Source of the DNA: Oscillospiraceae bacterium | Lineage (GTDB): Bacteria > Bacillota > Clostridia > Oscillospirales > Oscillospiraceae | Assembly (NCBI GenBank): GCA_017458025.1 | Contig: JAFTGG010000252.1 | Span: 1-22,877, forward strand | DNA length: 22,877 nt | Direction: 5' to 3' | Part shown: in pieces, positions 14,335-22,067 of the stretch | Numbering within the stretch: position 1 is the first letter of the stretch | How the letters are laid out: every line of letters starts with the position of its first letter | Position numbers and translations under genes: made by a program | Notes under the pieces: model-generated | The model's database searches: none | What the model was told of the DNA's origin: nothing | What the model saw: the letters and a program-made list of their open reading frames with translations, nothing else

Positions 14335-15264
14335 ATGCGCATCAGCAAAGTGGGCGGCGTGATCGCCGCGGCGAGTAAAAAGGTGGCGCAGCCGCTGCTG
14401 CGGGTCGGCACGATCTCCGTGATCCGCCGTATCGTCATCACCTATCAGCAGGCGGGTATTTTCCCCATCGTCATCATCACCGGCGCGGAGGAGGAAGAGG
14501 TCAAACGGCAGCTTGCGAGCTACGGTGTGATTTTTGTGCGGAACGGGGAGCCGGACGAGCCGGAGCTGTTCACCTCGGTGAGGCTCGGGCTGGAATATCT
14601 GGACGAAAGCTGCGACCGCGTCATGTTCACGCCGGTGAATGTGCCGATGTTTACGCCGACCACCCTGCTCACGATGATGGAGCGGGAAGGGGACGTTGTG
14701 ATCGCTTCCTATCAGGGACGCGGCGGGCACCCGGTGCTCATCAGCCATAAGGCGATCCCCGCAATTCTCGGGTATAAGGGCAGCGAGGGGCTGCGCGGCG
14801 CGATCGCGTCGGGCGGCTTGCGGCGCGCTTGGGCCGATGTGGACGACAAGGGCGTTTTGCTGAACGTCCACAATGTGGAAGAGCTGGAGGCGCAGCTTGA
14901 GGAGCATAACGCTGCGATCCTGCATCCCGTGCTGCATATGCGCATGGAGCGGGAATCGCCGTTTCTCAACGAGCGGCTGAAGCTGCTGCTGTTTCTGCTC
15001 TCAAACAACTACAGCATCCGCAAGGGCTGCGCCTGCACCGGCCTTGCCTACAGCAAGGCGTGGGAGATGATCAATCAGCTCGAACACAATCTCGGCTACC
15101 TTGTCGTCGAGCGGCAGCGGGGCGGCAGGGGCGGCGGCGGTACGTCGCTTACGCCGGAGGGCGAACGGTTTCTGCTTGCCTATCAGGAATTTGAGGAAAC
15201 CGTTCATCAAATTGCACAAAAAGAATTTCGCGAACGGTTCATTTATACAAAAATTATTCAATAA
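14335..15264 (+). CDS. Degenerate MobA/MocA-like domain fused to a ModE-type DNA-binding domain (predicted regulator)
   Basis: In this 309-residue protein, residues 1-195 have the fold pattern of MobA/MocA-type nucleotidyltransferases: GVIAAAS, PIVIITG, SVRLGL and CDRVMFTPVNVP. The key motifs are altered, however. The expected LAAGxSxRMGxxK reads IAAASKKVAQPLL, losing the RMG and lysine; the metal-binding Asp of the GDMP/VDIP motif is Asn (VNVP); and the late DTPEDY motif reads NVHNVEEL. Residues 208-285 match the winged-helix domain of ModE: SKAWEMINQLE for the recognition helix, then ERQRGGRGGGGTSLTPEGERFL. The likely role is a transcription factor for the downstream molybdenum-hydroxylase genes, with the first domain binding a nucleotide or molybdopterin signal rather than catalysing transfer. 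It lacks ModE's molybdate-binding (Mop) domains. Confidence 0.82.
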   Translation: MRISKVGGVIAAASKKVAQPLLRVGTISVIRRIVITYQQAGIFPIVIITGAEEEEVKRQLASYGVIFVRNGEPDEPELFTSVRLGLEYLDESCDRVMFTPVNVPMFTPTTLLTMMEREGDVVIASYQGRGGHPVLISHKAIPAILGYKGSEGLRGAIASGGLRRAWADVDDKGVLLNVHNVEELEAQLEEHNAAILHPVLHMRMERESPFLNERLKLLLFLLSNNYSIRKGCACTGLAYSKAWEMINQLEHNLGYLVVERQRGGRGGGGTSLTPEGERFLLAYQEFEETVHQIAQKEFRERFIYTKIIQ

Positions 15265-15291
15265 TTTCGGCGTGGTTCCCAAAAAGAAACT

Positions 15292-15320
15292 TTGCTTTTA
15301 GGCCATCTTGCTTCTATAAT
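15292..15320 (+). promoter_or_regulatory. Promoter of the mocA-xdh operon
   Basis: -35 TTGCTT (15292-15297) and a perfect -10 TATAAT (15315-15320) are 17 bases apart, about 28 bases after the stop of the fusion regulator gene. The leader to GTG 15363 is about 36 bases. It shows the cofactor and hydroxylase genes can be expressed separately from the regulator. Confidence 0.75.
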
Positions 15321-15362
15321 AAAGATAGGGTTATTCTGTGCAAACAAGGCTCAGGAAAGCGG

Positions 15363-15998
15363 GTGGCATTTTTGCGTGAGCGGGAAACGATCCGCGCGCT
15401 GATCCTCGCGGCGGGGCTGTCGCGGCGCATGGGGGAGTTCAAGCCGCTTCTGCCGCTGCGGGGCAGGACTGTCGTCGAAAATACCGTGGAAAGCGCGCTG
15501 TCCGGCGGCGCGGAGACGGCGGTCGTGGTCACGGGCCATCGCGCGGACGAGGTGGAGCGCGTGCTTTCCCGTTCGTTCGGCGAACGCGTCCGCTGCGTGC
15601 GCAATCCGCGCTTCGCGGAGAGCGACATGATGGCGTCCGTCCGCGTCGGCGCGGCGGCGCTGCCGCCGTGCGGCGCGTTCTTCCTCCTGCCGGGGGACAT
15701 GCCCGTGATATCGGCGGGTACCTTTGCGAGGCTGTTGGACGCGCGGGCGCGGGCGTATCCCGCCGTCGTGTTCCCGACGCTGGGCGGCTGGCGAAAGCAT
15801 CCGCCGCTGATCGACGCGCGTTTGATTCCGGAGATCATTGCCTTTGACGGCGAGGACGGGCTGCGCGGGCTGTGGAAGCGGCACGAAAACGATATTCTGA
15901 CCGTTCCGGTGGATGACGAGGGCGTGTGGGTAGACCTCGACACGCCGGACGATTACGAGAAGTGCAAACAAACCTACGAAGAACAAAAGGAGGTATGA
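15363..15998 (+). CDS. mocA: MocA/YgfJ-family molybdopterin cytidylyltransferase
   Basis: This 211-residue protein has an intact MobA-like nucleotidyltransferase fold. The nucleotide-binding signature LAAGLSRRMGEFKPLLPL is complete (residues 15-32), the metal site GDMP is present with D112, and DLDTPDDY (191-198) closes the domain. MocA-type enzymes join CTP to molybdopterin to make the cytosine dinucleotide cofactor used by xanthine-dehydrogenase-type hydroxylases, exactly the enzymes encoded next. The GTG start at 15363 has an AGGAAAG-like site at about 15352-15358; translation may start a few codons later. The stop overlaps an ATG of the next frame (ATGA at 15995-15998), and the hydroxylase ATG at 16004 is five bases on, so the genes are translationally linked. 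The CTP rather than GTP preference is inferred from context. Confidence 0.85.
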   Translation: MAFLRERETIRALILAAGLSRRMGEFKPLLPLRGRTVVENTVESALSGGAETAVVVTGHRADEVERVLSRSFGERVRCVRNPRFAESDMMASVRVGAAALPPCGAFFLLPGDMPVISAGTFARLLDARARAYPAVVFPTLGGWRKHPPLIDARLIPEIIAFDGEDGLRGLWKRHENDILTVPVDDEGVWVDLDTPDDYEKCKQTYEEQKEV

Positions 15999-16003
15999 CC
16001 GAT

Positions 16004-18127
16004 ATGGAAAAGATCAGTCAAAGCGTCGTCAAAAAAGACCACGCGACAAAGGTCTCCGGCCGCAGCGTCTACGTCGCCGACTACCCGTCGGAGGGCGTGC
16101 TCTGCGGCAAGATGCTCCACGCGAAGGTCGCGCGGGCGAAGGTGCTGAGCGTCGAGGTGCCGGAGCTGCCCGAGGGCTACTTCTACGTCGACGCGAGCGA
16201 CGTGCCGGGCGACAACAACGTCAACATCGTCCTCGACGACACGCCCGTTTACTGCCGCGAGACTGTCGAGTACATCGGCGAACCCATCGCGATGCTCTGC
16301 GGCCCCGACGAGAAGGTGGTCGAGCAGCTGCGCGACGCATGTAAGGTCGAGTACGAGGAGCTGGAGCCCGTCATCGACCTGCGCACGGCGACGGAGGCGT
16401 TCTTCGACTACCGCTTCGGCCACGGCGACGTGGACAAGGCGTTCGCCGAGGCGGACAAGGTCTACGACGAGGAGTTTGAGACCGGCTATCAGGAACAGGC
16501 GTACCTCGAGACGCAGGGCATGATGGCGGAGCCGGAGGAGGGCGGCCGCATGTTCGTCCACGGCTCGGTGCAGTGCGCGTACTATGTCCACGGCGCGGTG
16601 ATGCGCGCGCTCGGCTGCGGCCCGACGGGCGTCCATATTCTGCAGGACGTGACCGGCGGCGGCTTCGGCGGCAAGGAGGCGTTCCCGTCGATCCTCGGCT
16701 GTCAGGTCGCGGTCGCGGCGCACAAGTGCCAAAAGCCCGTGCGCTGCGTGTTCGACCGCCGCGAGGATATGGAGTACACCTCCAAGCGCCACCCGTCGCT
16801 CTGCCGCTACAAGGTCGCGGTCAAGGACGGCAGGGTCACGGCGATGGACATCGACGTGATTTTTAACGCGGGCGCGTATTCGACGCTCTCCGCCGTCGTC
16901 TTGCAGCGCGGCATCATCGCCGCCCCCGGCATCTACAACGTGCCGAACCTCCGCGTCCACGGCAGCGCCATGAAGACCAACACGTCGCCCTGCGGCGCGT
17001 ACCGCGGCTTCGGCGCGCCGCAGACCTTCTTCGCGGTGGAGATGATGATGGACCACATCGCCCGCGACCTCGGCGTCGACTCGCTCGCGTTCAAGGAAGC
17101 GCATTTGGTCAAGCAGGGCGACCCGACCTCGACCTGCGGCAAGTACCACTTCCCGGTGCCGATCCCCGCGATGATCGACGAGGTCGACAGGGCCTGCGAC
17201 TACCGCAAAAAGCGCGCCCTGTACGCCAAGCCCCAGACGGGACGCTACCGCCGCGGCATCGGCATGTCGATGTACTTCCACGGCGCGGGCTTCACCGGCT
17301 CGGGCGAGCGCGACCTCATCAAGGCGGTGGCGAAGCTGCGCAAGTACAAGGACGGCACGGTGGAGATCCTCGCGTCCAACGGCGAGATCGGGCAGGGCGT
17401 CCGCACGACGTTCCCGAAGATCGTCGCGAACGAGCTGAATTTACCGCTCGACAAGGTCTACTACGACCACCCCGACACCGCGCGCGTGCCGGACTCCGGC
17501 CCGACCGTCGCGTCTCGCTCGCTGATGGTTGTCGGCGAGCTGCTGAGAAGGGCCGCCATCAAGCTGCGCGAGCAGTGGGTGGACGGCGAGGAGCAGGAGG
17601 TCGAGGAGCACTTTAAGGAGCCCGACTTCATGATCCCGTTCTACATCGACAAGTTCGAGGGCGACGCCTACCCGACCTACGCGTGGGCGGTCAACGCCAT
17701 CGAGGTCGAAATTGATACTTACACCGGCGTCGGCAAGATCCTTGGCGCGTACGGCAGCTTTGACGTCGGCACGCCCATCGACTACAACGTGGTCATGGGC
17801 CAGATGGAGGGCGGCTTCCTGCAGGGCATCGGCTACGCGTCCATCGAGAAGATGGACTACGACGCCAAGGGCCGTATCCGCAACAACTCGTTCTCCGACT
17901 ACCTGATCCCGACGACGAAGGACGTGCCGAACATGCAGTGCATGCTCCACGTCGAAAAGTACCCCGACGGCCCCTACGGCGCGAAGGGCGCGGGAGAGCT
18001 GCCGCTCGTCGGCGCGCCGGGCGCGTATGTGGAGGCGGTCGAGCAGGCGCTCGGCGGCGTGACGCTGAACCACGCGCCGTTCACGGCGGAGGACACGCTT
18101 GCTGTCATCACGAAGGAGGCGATCTGA
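16004..18127 (+). CDS. xdhA: Xanthine-dehydrogenase-type molybdenum-binding subunit
   Basis: This 707-residue large subunit belongs to the xanthine dehydrogenase/aldehyde oxidase family. GGGFGGKE ends in E225, and LQRG contains R302; in an alignment by eye these fall at or within one residue of bovine E802 and R880, which bind the purine ring in xanthine oxidase. AYRGFGAPQ, GEIGQGVRT (pterin contact) and GAKGAGE with catalytic base E665 are all present. Together these favour a purine or similar N-heterocycle as substrate, though this is an inference. Two ATG codons exist (15995 and 16004); AGGAGG (15988-15993) is one base from the first and ten from the second, so I take 16004. The Fe-S and FAD subunits follow immediately, completing a heterotrimer like E. 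coli XdhABC. Confidence 0.93.
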   Translation: MEKISQSVVKKDHATKVSGRSVYVADYPSEGVLCGKMLHAKVARAKVLSVEVPELPEGYFYVDASDVPGDNNVNIVLDDTPVYCRETVEYIGEPIAMLCGPDEKVVEQLRDACKVEYEELEPVIDLRTATEAFFDYRFGHGDVDKAFAEADKVYDEEFETGYQEQAYLETQGMMAEPEEGGRMFVHGSVQCAYYVHGAVMRALGCGPTGVHILQDVTGGGFGGKEAFPSILGCQVAVAAHKCQKPVRCVFDRREDMEYTSKRHPSLCRYKVAVKDGRVTAMDIDVIFNAGAYSTLSAVVLQRGIIAAPGIYNVPNLRVHGSAMKTNTSPCGAYRGFGAPQTFFAVEMMMDHIARDLGVDSLAFKEAHLVKQGDPTSTCGKYHFPVPIPAMIDEVDRACDYRKKRALYAKPQTGRYRRGIGMSMYFHGAGFTGSGERDLIKAVAKLRKYKDGTVEILASNGEIGQGVRTTFPKIVANELNLPLDKVYYDHPDTARVPDSGPTVASRSLMVVGELLRRAAIKLREQWVDGEEQEVEEHFKEPDFMIPFYIDKFEGDAYPTYAWAVNAIEVEIDTYTGVGKILGAYGSFDVGTPIDYNVVMGQMEGGFLQGIGYASIEKMDYDAKGRIRNNSFSDYLIPTTKDVPNMQCMLHVEKYPDGPYGAKGAGELPLVGAPGAYVEAVEQALGGVTLNHAPFTAEDTLAVITKEAI

Positions 18128-18128
18128 G

Positions 18129-18602
18129 ATGGCTGACATTCGCTTTACATTGAACGGCAAGGAAGTCGCCTACGGAGGCAGCGCGACGGACCGGCTGCTT
18201 GAGGTGCTGCGCAATGAGTACCGCTGCACCAGCGTCAAGTGCGGCTGCAAGGAGGGCGAGTGCGGCGCGTGCTCGGTGCTGATCGACGGTACGCTCCTCA
18301 ATTCCTGCTGCGTCGCGATGGGCGCGGTCGAGGGCGCGCGCGTCGTCACGATGGAGGGCTTCCGCGAGACGGAGCGCTTCGCGGCGCTCGACAAGGCGTT
18401 CGGCGAGCTTTCCGCCGTGCAGTGCGGCTTCTGTATCCCGGGCATGGTGCTCGCGGCGGAGGCGCTGCTCTCGAAAAACGCGCACCCGACCGAGGACGAA
18501 ATTCGCGAGGGCCTGTCCGGCAACCTCTGCCGCTGCACGGGCTACAACGCCATCGTGAACGCGGTGGCGAACGCGGCAAAGGAGGGGAACGGGCTATGGT
18601 GA
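18129..18602 (+). CDS. xdhC: Xanthine-dehydrogenase-type 2Fe-2S subunit
   Basis: This 157-residue protein carries both 2Fe-2S clusters of molybdenum hydroxylases. The plant-ferredoxin-like cluster uses C40, C45, C48 and C60 (CKEGECGACSVL...). The helical-domain cluster uses C99, C102, C134 and C136 (VQCGFCIPGM and NLCRCTGY). It relays electrons from the molybdenum site to FAD. The start ATG at 18129 is one base after the xdhA stop, with AAGGAGG (18113-18119) inside the end of xdhA. Its 3' end overlaps the FAD subunit by seven bases. A 32-base DNA stretch (18417-18448) is identical to one in the single-chain hydroxylase at 19737-19768. Symbols follow E. coli XdhABC naming (C for Fe-S). Confidence 0.93.
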   Translation: MADIRFTLNGKEVAYGGSATDRLLEVLRNEYRCTSVKCGCKEGECGACSVLIDGTLLNSCCVAMGAVEGARVVTMEGFRETERFAALDKAFGELSAVQCGFCIPGMVLAAEALLSKNAHPTEDEIREGLSGNLCRCTGYNAIVNAVANAAKEGNGLW

Positions 18603-19414
18603 ACGGATATGTCGCGGCCTCTCTGAAAGAGGCGCTCGAAATTCGCGCGGCGCACGACGTCGTGCCCTACGCCGGCGGCACCGACCTGATGGTCGAGAAC
18701 CGCAAGGGTGTGGAGTATCTCTTTTTAAGCAAGGTCCCCGAGCTGAAGCAGATCGCCGTCGATGACGAATACGTCCGCATCGGCGCGGCGGTCACGTTTA
18801 CCGAAGCGCTGGCGAGCGCGGACGTGCCGCGGCTGATGAAGGAGGCGGCGTCGCGTATCGCCGCGCCCGCTATCCGCAACGCGGGCACGTTCGGCGGCAA
18901 CCTCGGCAACGGCAGCGCCAAGGCGGATTCCGTGCTGATCGAGTTTGTGGCGGACGCGAAGCTGCGCCTCGTGTCTAAGAAGGGCGAGCGCATCGTCGAC
19001 GTCGACAAGTTCTATCTCGGGCGCAAGAAGCTCGACCTCGCGGACGACGAGCTGATCGCGGAGATTCTGCTGCCGAAGCAGGGCTTGGAGCAGTATTCCT
19101 ACGAGAAGGTCGGCGGGCGCAACGCGCTGGCGATCTCCCGCGTGTCGTTCGCGGGCGTGTTCGCGGCCGAGGGCGGCAGGATCACCAACGTCGCCGCGGC
19201 GTTCGGCGCGGTGGCGGACACGGTGCTGCGGTATAAGGACATCGAAGCGACGCTCCTCGGCAAGACCGTCGACGAGGCGAAGGCGCTGAAGGAAGACTAC
19301 CTCAAAGCCTACGCCGACCGTATGGTTCTCACGCGCGGCCGCGTCAGCGCGGAGTACCGCAAGACCGTCTGCATGAACCTGCTCCGCGACTTCCTGACGA
19401 AGTTTGGCATTTAA
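18596..19414 (+). CDS. xdhB: Xanthine-dehydrogenase-type FAD-binding subunit
   Basis: This 272-residue protein is of the PF00941-type FAD-binding family. YAGGTDLMV (about 24-32) is the first FAD pyrophosphate loop and IRNAGTFGGNLGNGS (about 91-105) the second. The C-terminal part (about 170-270) is the CO-dehydrogenase-flavoprotein-like domain, with AISRVSFAGVF near its start. It takes electrons from the 2Fe-2S subunit and passes them to NAD+ or another acceptor. The ATG at 18596 overlaps the Fe-S gene stop by seven bases and follows AAAGGAGG, so the three subunits are made in a coupled fashion. A strong terminator follows the stop at once, closing this three-subunit enzyme off from the next hydroxylase. 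Confidence 0.92.
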   Translation: MVNGYVAASLKEALEIRAAHDVVPYAGGTDLMVENRKGVEYLFLSKVPELKQIAVDDEYVRIGAAVTFTEALASADVPRLMKEAASRIAAPAIRNAGTFGGNLGNGSAKADSVLIEFVADAKLRLVSKKGERIVDVDKFYLGRKKLDLADDELIAEILLPKQGLEQYSYEKVGGRNALAISRVSFAGVFAAEGGRITNVAAAFGAVADTVLRYKDIEATLLGKTVDEAKALKEDYLKAYADRMVLTRGRVSAEYRKTVCMNLLRDFLTKFGI

Positions 19415-19417
19415 CCG

Positions 19418-19449
19418 AAAAAGGCCGCGCGAGCCTGCGCGGCCTTTTT
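19418..19449 (+). terminator. Strong intrinsic terminator inside the molybdenum-hydroxylase locus
   Basis: AAAAAGGCCGCGC (19418-19430), loop GAGCCT, and GCGCGGCCTTTTT (19437-19449) make a perfect 13-pair stem ending in five T. It lies three bases after the FAD-subunit stop and two bases before the ribosome binding site (AAGGAG, 19452-19457) of the next gene. Confidence 0.88.
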
Positions 19450-19463
19450 GGAAGGAGAAACCT

Positions 19464-22028
19464 ATGTATACTGTCAACATCAACGGCAAGGACTATGAGT
19501 CCGCGCACGACAAAAAGCTGCTGCGCTTTCTGCGCGACGACCTGCGTCTGACCGCGACCAAGGACGGCTGCAGCGAGGGCGTCTGCGGCACCTGCACGGT
19601 GCTCGTCGACGGGAAGAAAATGAAAGCCTGCGTCGTGCCGCTCAGCAAGCTCGAAGGCAAAAAGGTGCTGACCGTCGAGGGCATCGACCCCGAGGAGATG
19701 AAGGTCTACGAGCACTGTTTTGCCGAGGCGGGCGCGGTGCAGTGCGGCTTCTGTATCCCGGGCATGGTCATCTCGGCGAAAAGCCTGCTGGATACGAACC
19801 TGAACCCGACCCGCGCGGACGTCAAGGCGGCGATCAAGGGCAACCTGTGCCGCTGCACGGGCTATAAAAAGATCGAGGACGGTATTCTTCTGGCGGCGGA
19901 GTTCTTCCGCGAAAAGAAGGCCATTCCGCCCGCGCCGACGGAGCTGTATATGAACGAGCGCGCCAAGCGCATCGACGCCGCCGAAAAGGTCAACGGCACG
20001 GGGCTCTACGCCGACGATCTCGTATTTGACGGCATGCTCTACGCGAAGCTCATTTTCTCAAAATATCCCCGCGCGCGCATCGACCGCGTGGACGTGTCGA
20101 AGGCGCTGGAGCACCCCGACTGCGTGGAGGTGCTGACGAAGGACGACGTGCCCTGCAATAAGATCGGGCACATCAAGCAGGATTGGGACGTGATGATGGG
20201 CGTCGGCGACGTCACGCGCTACATGGGCAACGTCATCGCGGTCATCGCCAGCGACAAGAAGGACAAGCTGGACGAGATCGCGGCGCTGGTCGAGGTCGAC
20301 TACACCGAGCTTGAGCCGCTCACCAGCCCCTACGACGCGCTGCGCGGCGACGCGCCGCTCCTTCACCCCGACGGCAACGTCATGAGCCGCGCGAATCTCG
20401 TGCGCGGCAACGCCGACGAGGCGATCAAAAATTCTAAATACGTCGTCACGCGCAAGTATAAGACCTCGTGGCAGGAGCACGGCTTCATGGAGCCGGAGTG
20501 CGCCGTCGCGTTGCCCGAGGGCGACGACGGGCTGCTCATCTACACCACGAGCCAATCGGTCTACGACGTACAGCGCGAGTGCTCGACCATGCTGCAAATC
20601 CCCGCAGAGAAGGTGCACGCCCGCGCGCCGCTGGTCGGCGGCGGCTTCGGCGGCAAGGAGGATATGTCCGTCCAGCAGTACGCCGCGTTGATGGCGTGGG
20701 TGACGAAGAAGCCCGTCAAGGTGAAGTACACGCGTCAGGAGTCGCTGGCGTACCATGTCAAGCGCCACCCGATGGAGATGGAGTTCACCACCGCCTGCGA
20801 CGAGAATGGTATTTTGACCGGCATGAAGGGCATCATCATCGCCGACACGGGCGCATACGCGTCGCTCGGCGGGCCGGTGCTTCACCGCGCCTGCACCCAC
20901 GCGGCGGGGCCGTACAACTATCAGAACATCGACATCTTCGGCATGTCGGTCTATACGAACAACGTGCCGTCGGGCGCATTCCGCGGCTTCGGCGTGACGC
21001 AGAGCTGCTTCGCGACCGAAATGAACATCAACCTGCTCGCCGAGATGGCCGGCATCGACCCGTGGGAGTTCCGCCGCCGCAACGCCATCAAGCCAGGCGA
21101 CGTGCTGCCGAACGGCCAGACCGCCGATCCCAACACCAACATGGCGGCGTGCCTCGACGCGGTGAAGGACGTGTATTACGCCAACAAGTACGCCGGCCTC
21201 GCCTGCGGCTTCAAGAACTCCGGCACCGGCATGGGCAAGAAGGACATCGGCCGCGTGCTGCTGAGCGTTGAGGACGGCAAAATCCACATCCGCACCTCGG
21301 CGTCGTGCATGGGGCAGGGCATCGGGCAGATGGTGCTGACCGAGATCTGCCATGTCACGAAGCTCGACCCCGCGCTGTTTGTGTTCGAGGCCGCCGATAC
21401 CGTCCGCACGCCGGACGCGGGCACCTCGACTGCGTCGCGCCAGACGGTCATGACCGGCGAGGCGGCGCGGCGCGTGGGCGAAAAGCTCAAGGCGGCGCTC
21501 GACGGCAAGACGCTCGCCGAGCTTGAGGGGCAGGAGTTCCTCGGCGAATACTCGGCGCAGACCGACCCGCTGGGCGCGATCAAGGAGAATCCCATCAGCC
21601 ATATTTCTTACTCTTACGGCGCGCAGGTCGTGATCCTGAACGACGAGGGCAAAATCACGAAGGCGGTCTCGGCATTCGACGTCGGCACGCCGGTCAATAT
21701 CCAATCCGTCGAGGGACAGATCGAGGGCGGCATGCTCATGGGCATCGGCTACGGCGTGACGGAGAAGATCGAGATCGACCGCGGCGTGTTCAAGAGCAAA
21801 TTCGGCACCGTCGGCTTTCTGCGCGCCGACGCCGCGCCGGAGCTGGAGGTCATTCTCTGCGAGCCGAAGGAGGAAGACAAGCTGCCGTTCTCGCTCGGCG
21901 CGAAGGGCTGCGGCGAGCTGTGCATGATCCCGACCGCGCCCGCCTGCGCCGCGGCGTACTACAAGTGGGACGGCAAGTTCCGCCAGAGCCTGCCGCTGGA
22001 GGATACGCCGTACAGAAGAGCCAAATAA
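19464..22028 (+). CDS. Single-chain Fe-S/molybdenum hydroxylase, selenium-dependent xanthine dehydrogenase-like
   Basis: This 854-residue protein fuses a 2Fe-2S module to a molybdenum subunit without an FAD domain. Residues 1-160 hold cluster ligands C36, C41, C44, C56 and C94, C97, C129, C131. From about 165 to 854 runs the molybdopterin part: GGGFGGKE with E399, LHRA with R475 (the same two purine-contact positions as in the trimeric enzyme), AFRGFGVTQ, SCMGQGIGQ and GAKGCGE with catalytic E818. Architecture and length fit the proteins called selenium-dependent xanthine dehydrogenase (TIGR03311 type), which carry labile selenium rather than selenocysteine; the selenium need cannot be read from sequence. 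Without FAD of its own it may borrow the upstream FAD subunit or another flavoprotein. The ATG at 19464 follows AAGGAG; the longer frame would start in the terminator region. Confidence 0.9.
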   Translation: MYTVNINGKDYESAHDKKLLRFLRDDLRLTATKDGCSEGVCGTCTVLVDGKKMKACVVPLSKLEGKKVLTVEGIDPEEMKVYEHCFAEAGAVQCGFCIPGMVISAKSLLDTNLNPTRADVKAAIKGNLCRCTGYKKIEDGILLAAEFFREKKAIPPAPTELYMNERAKRIDAAEKVNGTGLYADDLVFDGMLYAKLIFSKYPRARIDRVDVSKALEHPDCVEVLTKDDVPCNKIGHIKQDWDVMMGVGDVTRYMGNVIAVIASDKKDKLDEIAALVEVDYTELEPLTSPYDALRGDAPLLHPDGNVMSRANLVRGNADEAIKNSKYVVTRKYKTSWQEHGFMEPECAVALPEGDDGLLIYTTSQSVYDVQRECSTMLQIPAEKVHARAPLVGGGFGGKEDMSVQQYAALMAWVTKKPVKVKYTRQESLAYHVKRHPMEMEFTTACDENGILTGMKGIIIADTGAYASLGGPVLHRACTHAAGPYNYQNIDIFGMSVYTNNVPSGAFRGFGVTQSCFATEMNINLLAEMAGIDPWEFRRRNAIKPGDVLPNGQTADPNTNMAACLDAVKDVYYANKYAGLACGFKNSGTGMGKKDIGRVLLSVEDGKIHIRTSASCMGQGIGQMVLTEICHVTKLDPALFVFEAADTVRTPDAGTSTASRQTVMTGEAARRVGEKLKAALDGKTLAELEGQEFLGEYSAQTDPLGAIKENPISHISYSYGAQVVILNDEGKITKAVSAFDVGTPVNIQSVEGQIEGGMLMGIGYGVTEKIEIDRGVFKSKFGTVGFLRADAAPELEVILCEPKEEDKLPFSLGAKGCGELCMIPTAPACAAAYYKWDGKFRQSLPLEDTPYRRAK

Positions 22029-22031
22029 AGC

Positions 22032-22067
22032 GAAGAAAACCGCGGGCAGCCGCCCGCGGTTTTCTTC
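22032..22067. terminator. Bidirectional terminator between converging genes
   Basis: GAAGAAAACCGCGGGC (22032-22047), loop AGCC, and GCCCGCGGTTTTCTTC (22052-22067) form a perfect 16-pair stem with A-rich and T-rich flanks, able to stop transcription from both sides. It overlaps the last two bases of the minus-strand gene's stop codon. Confidence 0.88.

Noticed and set aside
15974-17281. A 435-codon minus-strand frame opposite xdhA, and a similar 548-codon one at 20058-21704
   Set aside because: They are mirror frames of GC-rich hydroxylase genes, low-complexity in Arg, Val and His, with no ribosome binding site.
19464-22028. Selenocysteine (in-frame UGA) in the selenium-dependent-type hydroxylase
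   Set aside because: The frame has no internal UGA; this enzyme class carries labile selenium, not selenocysteine.
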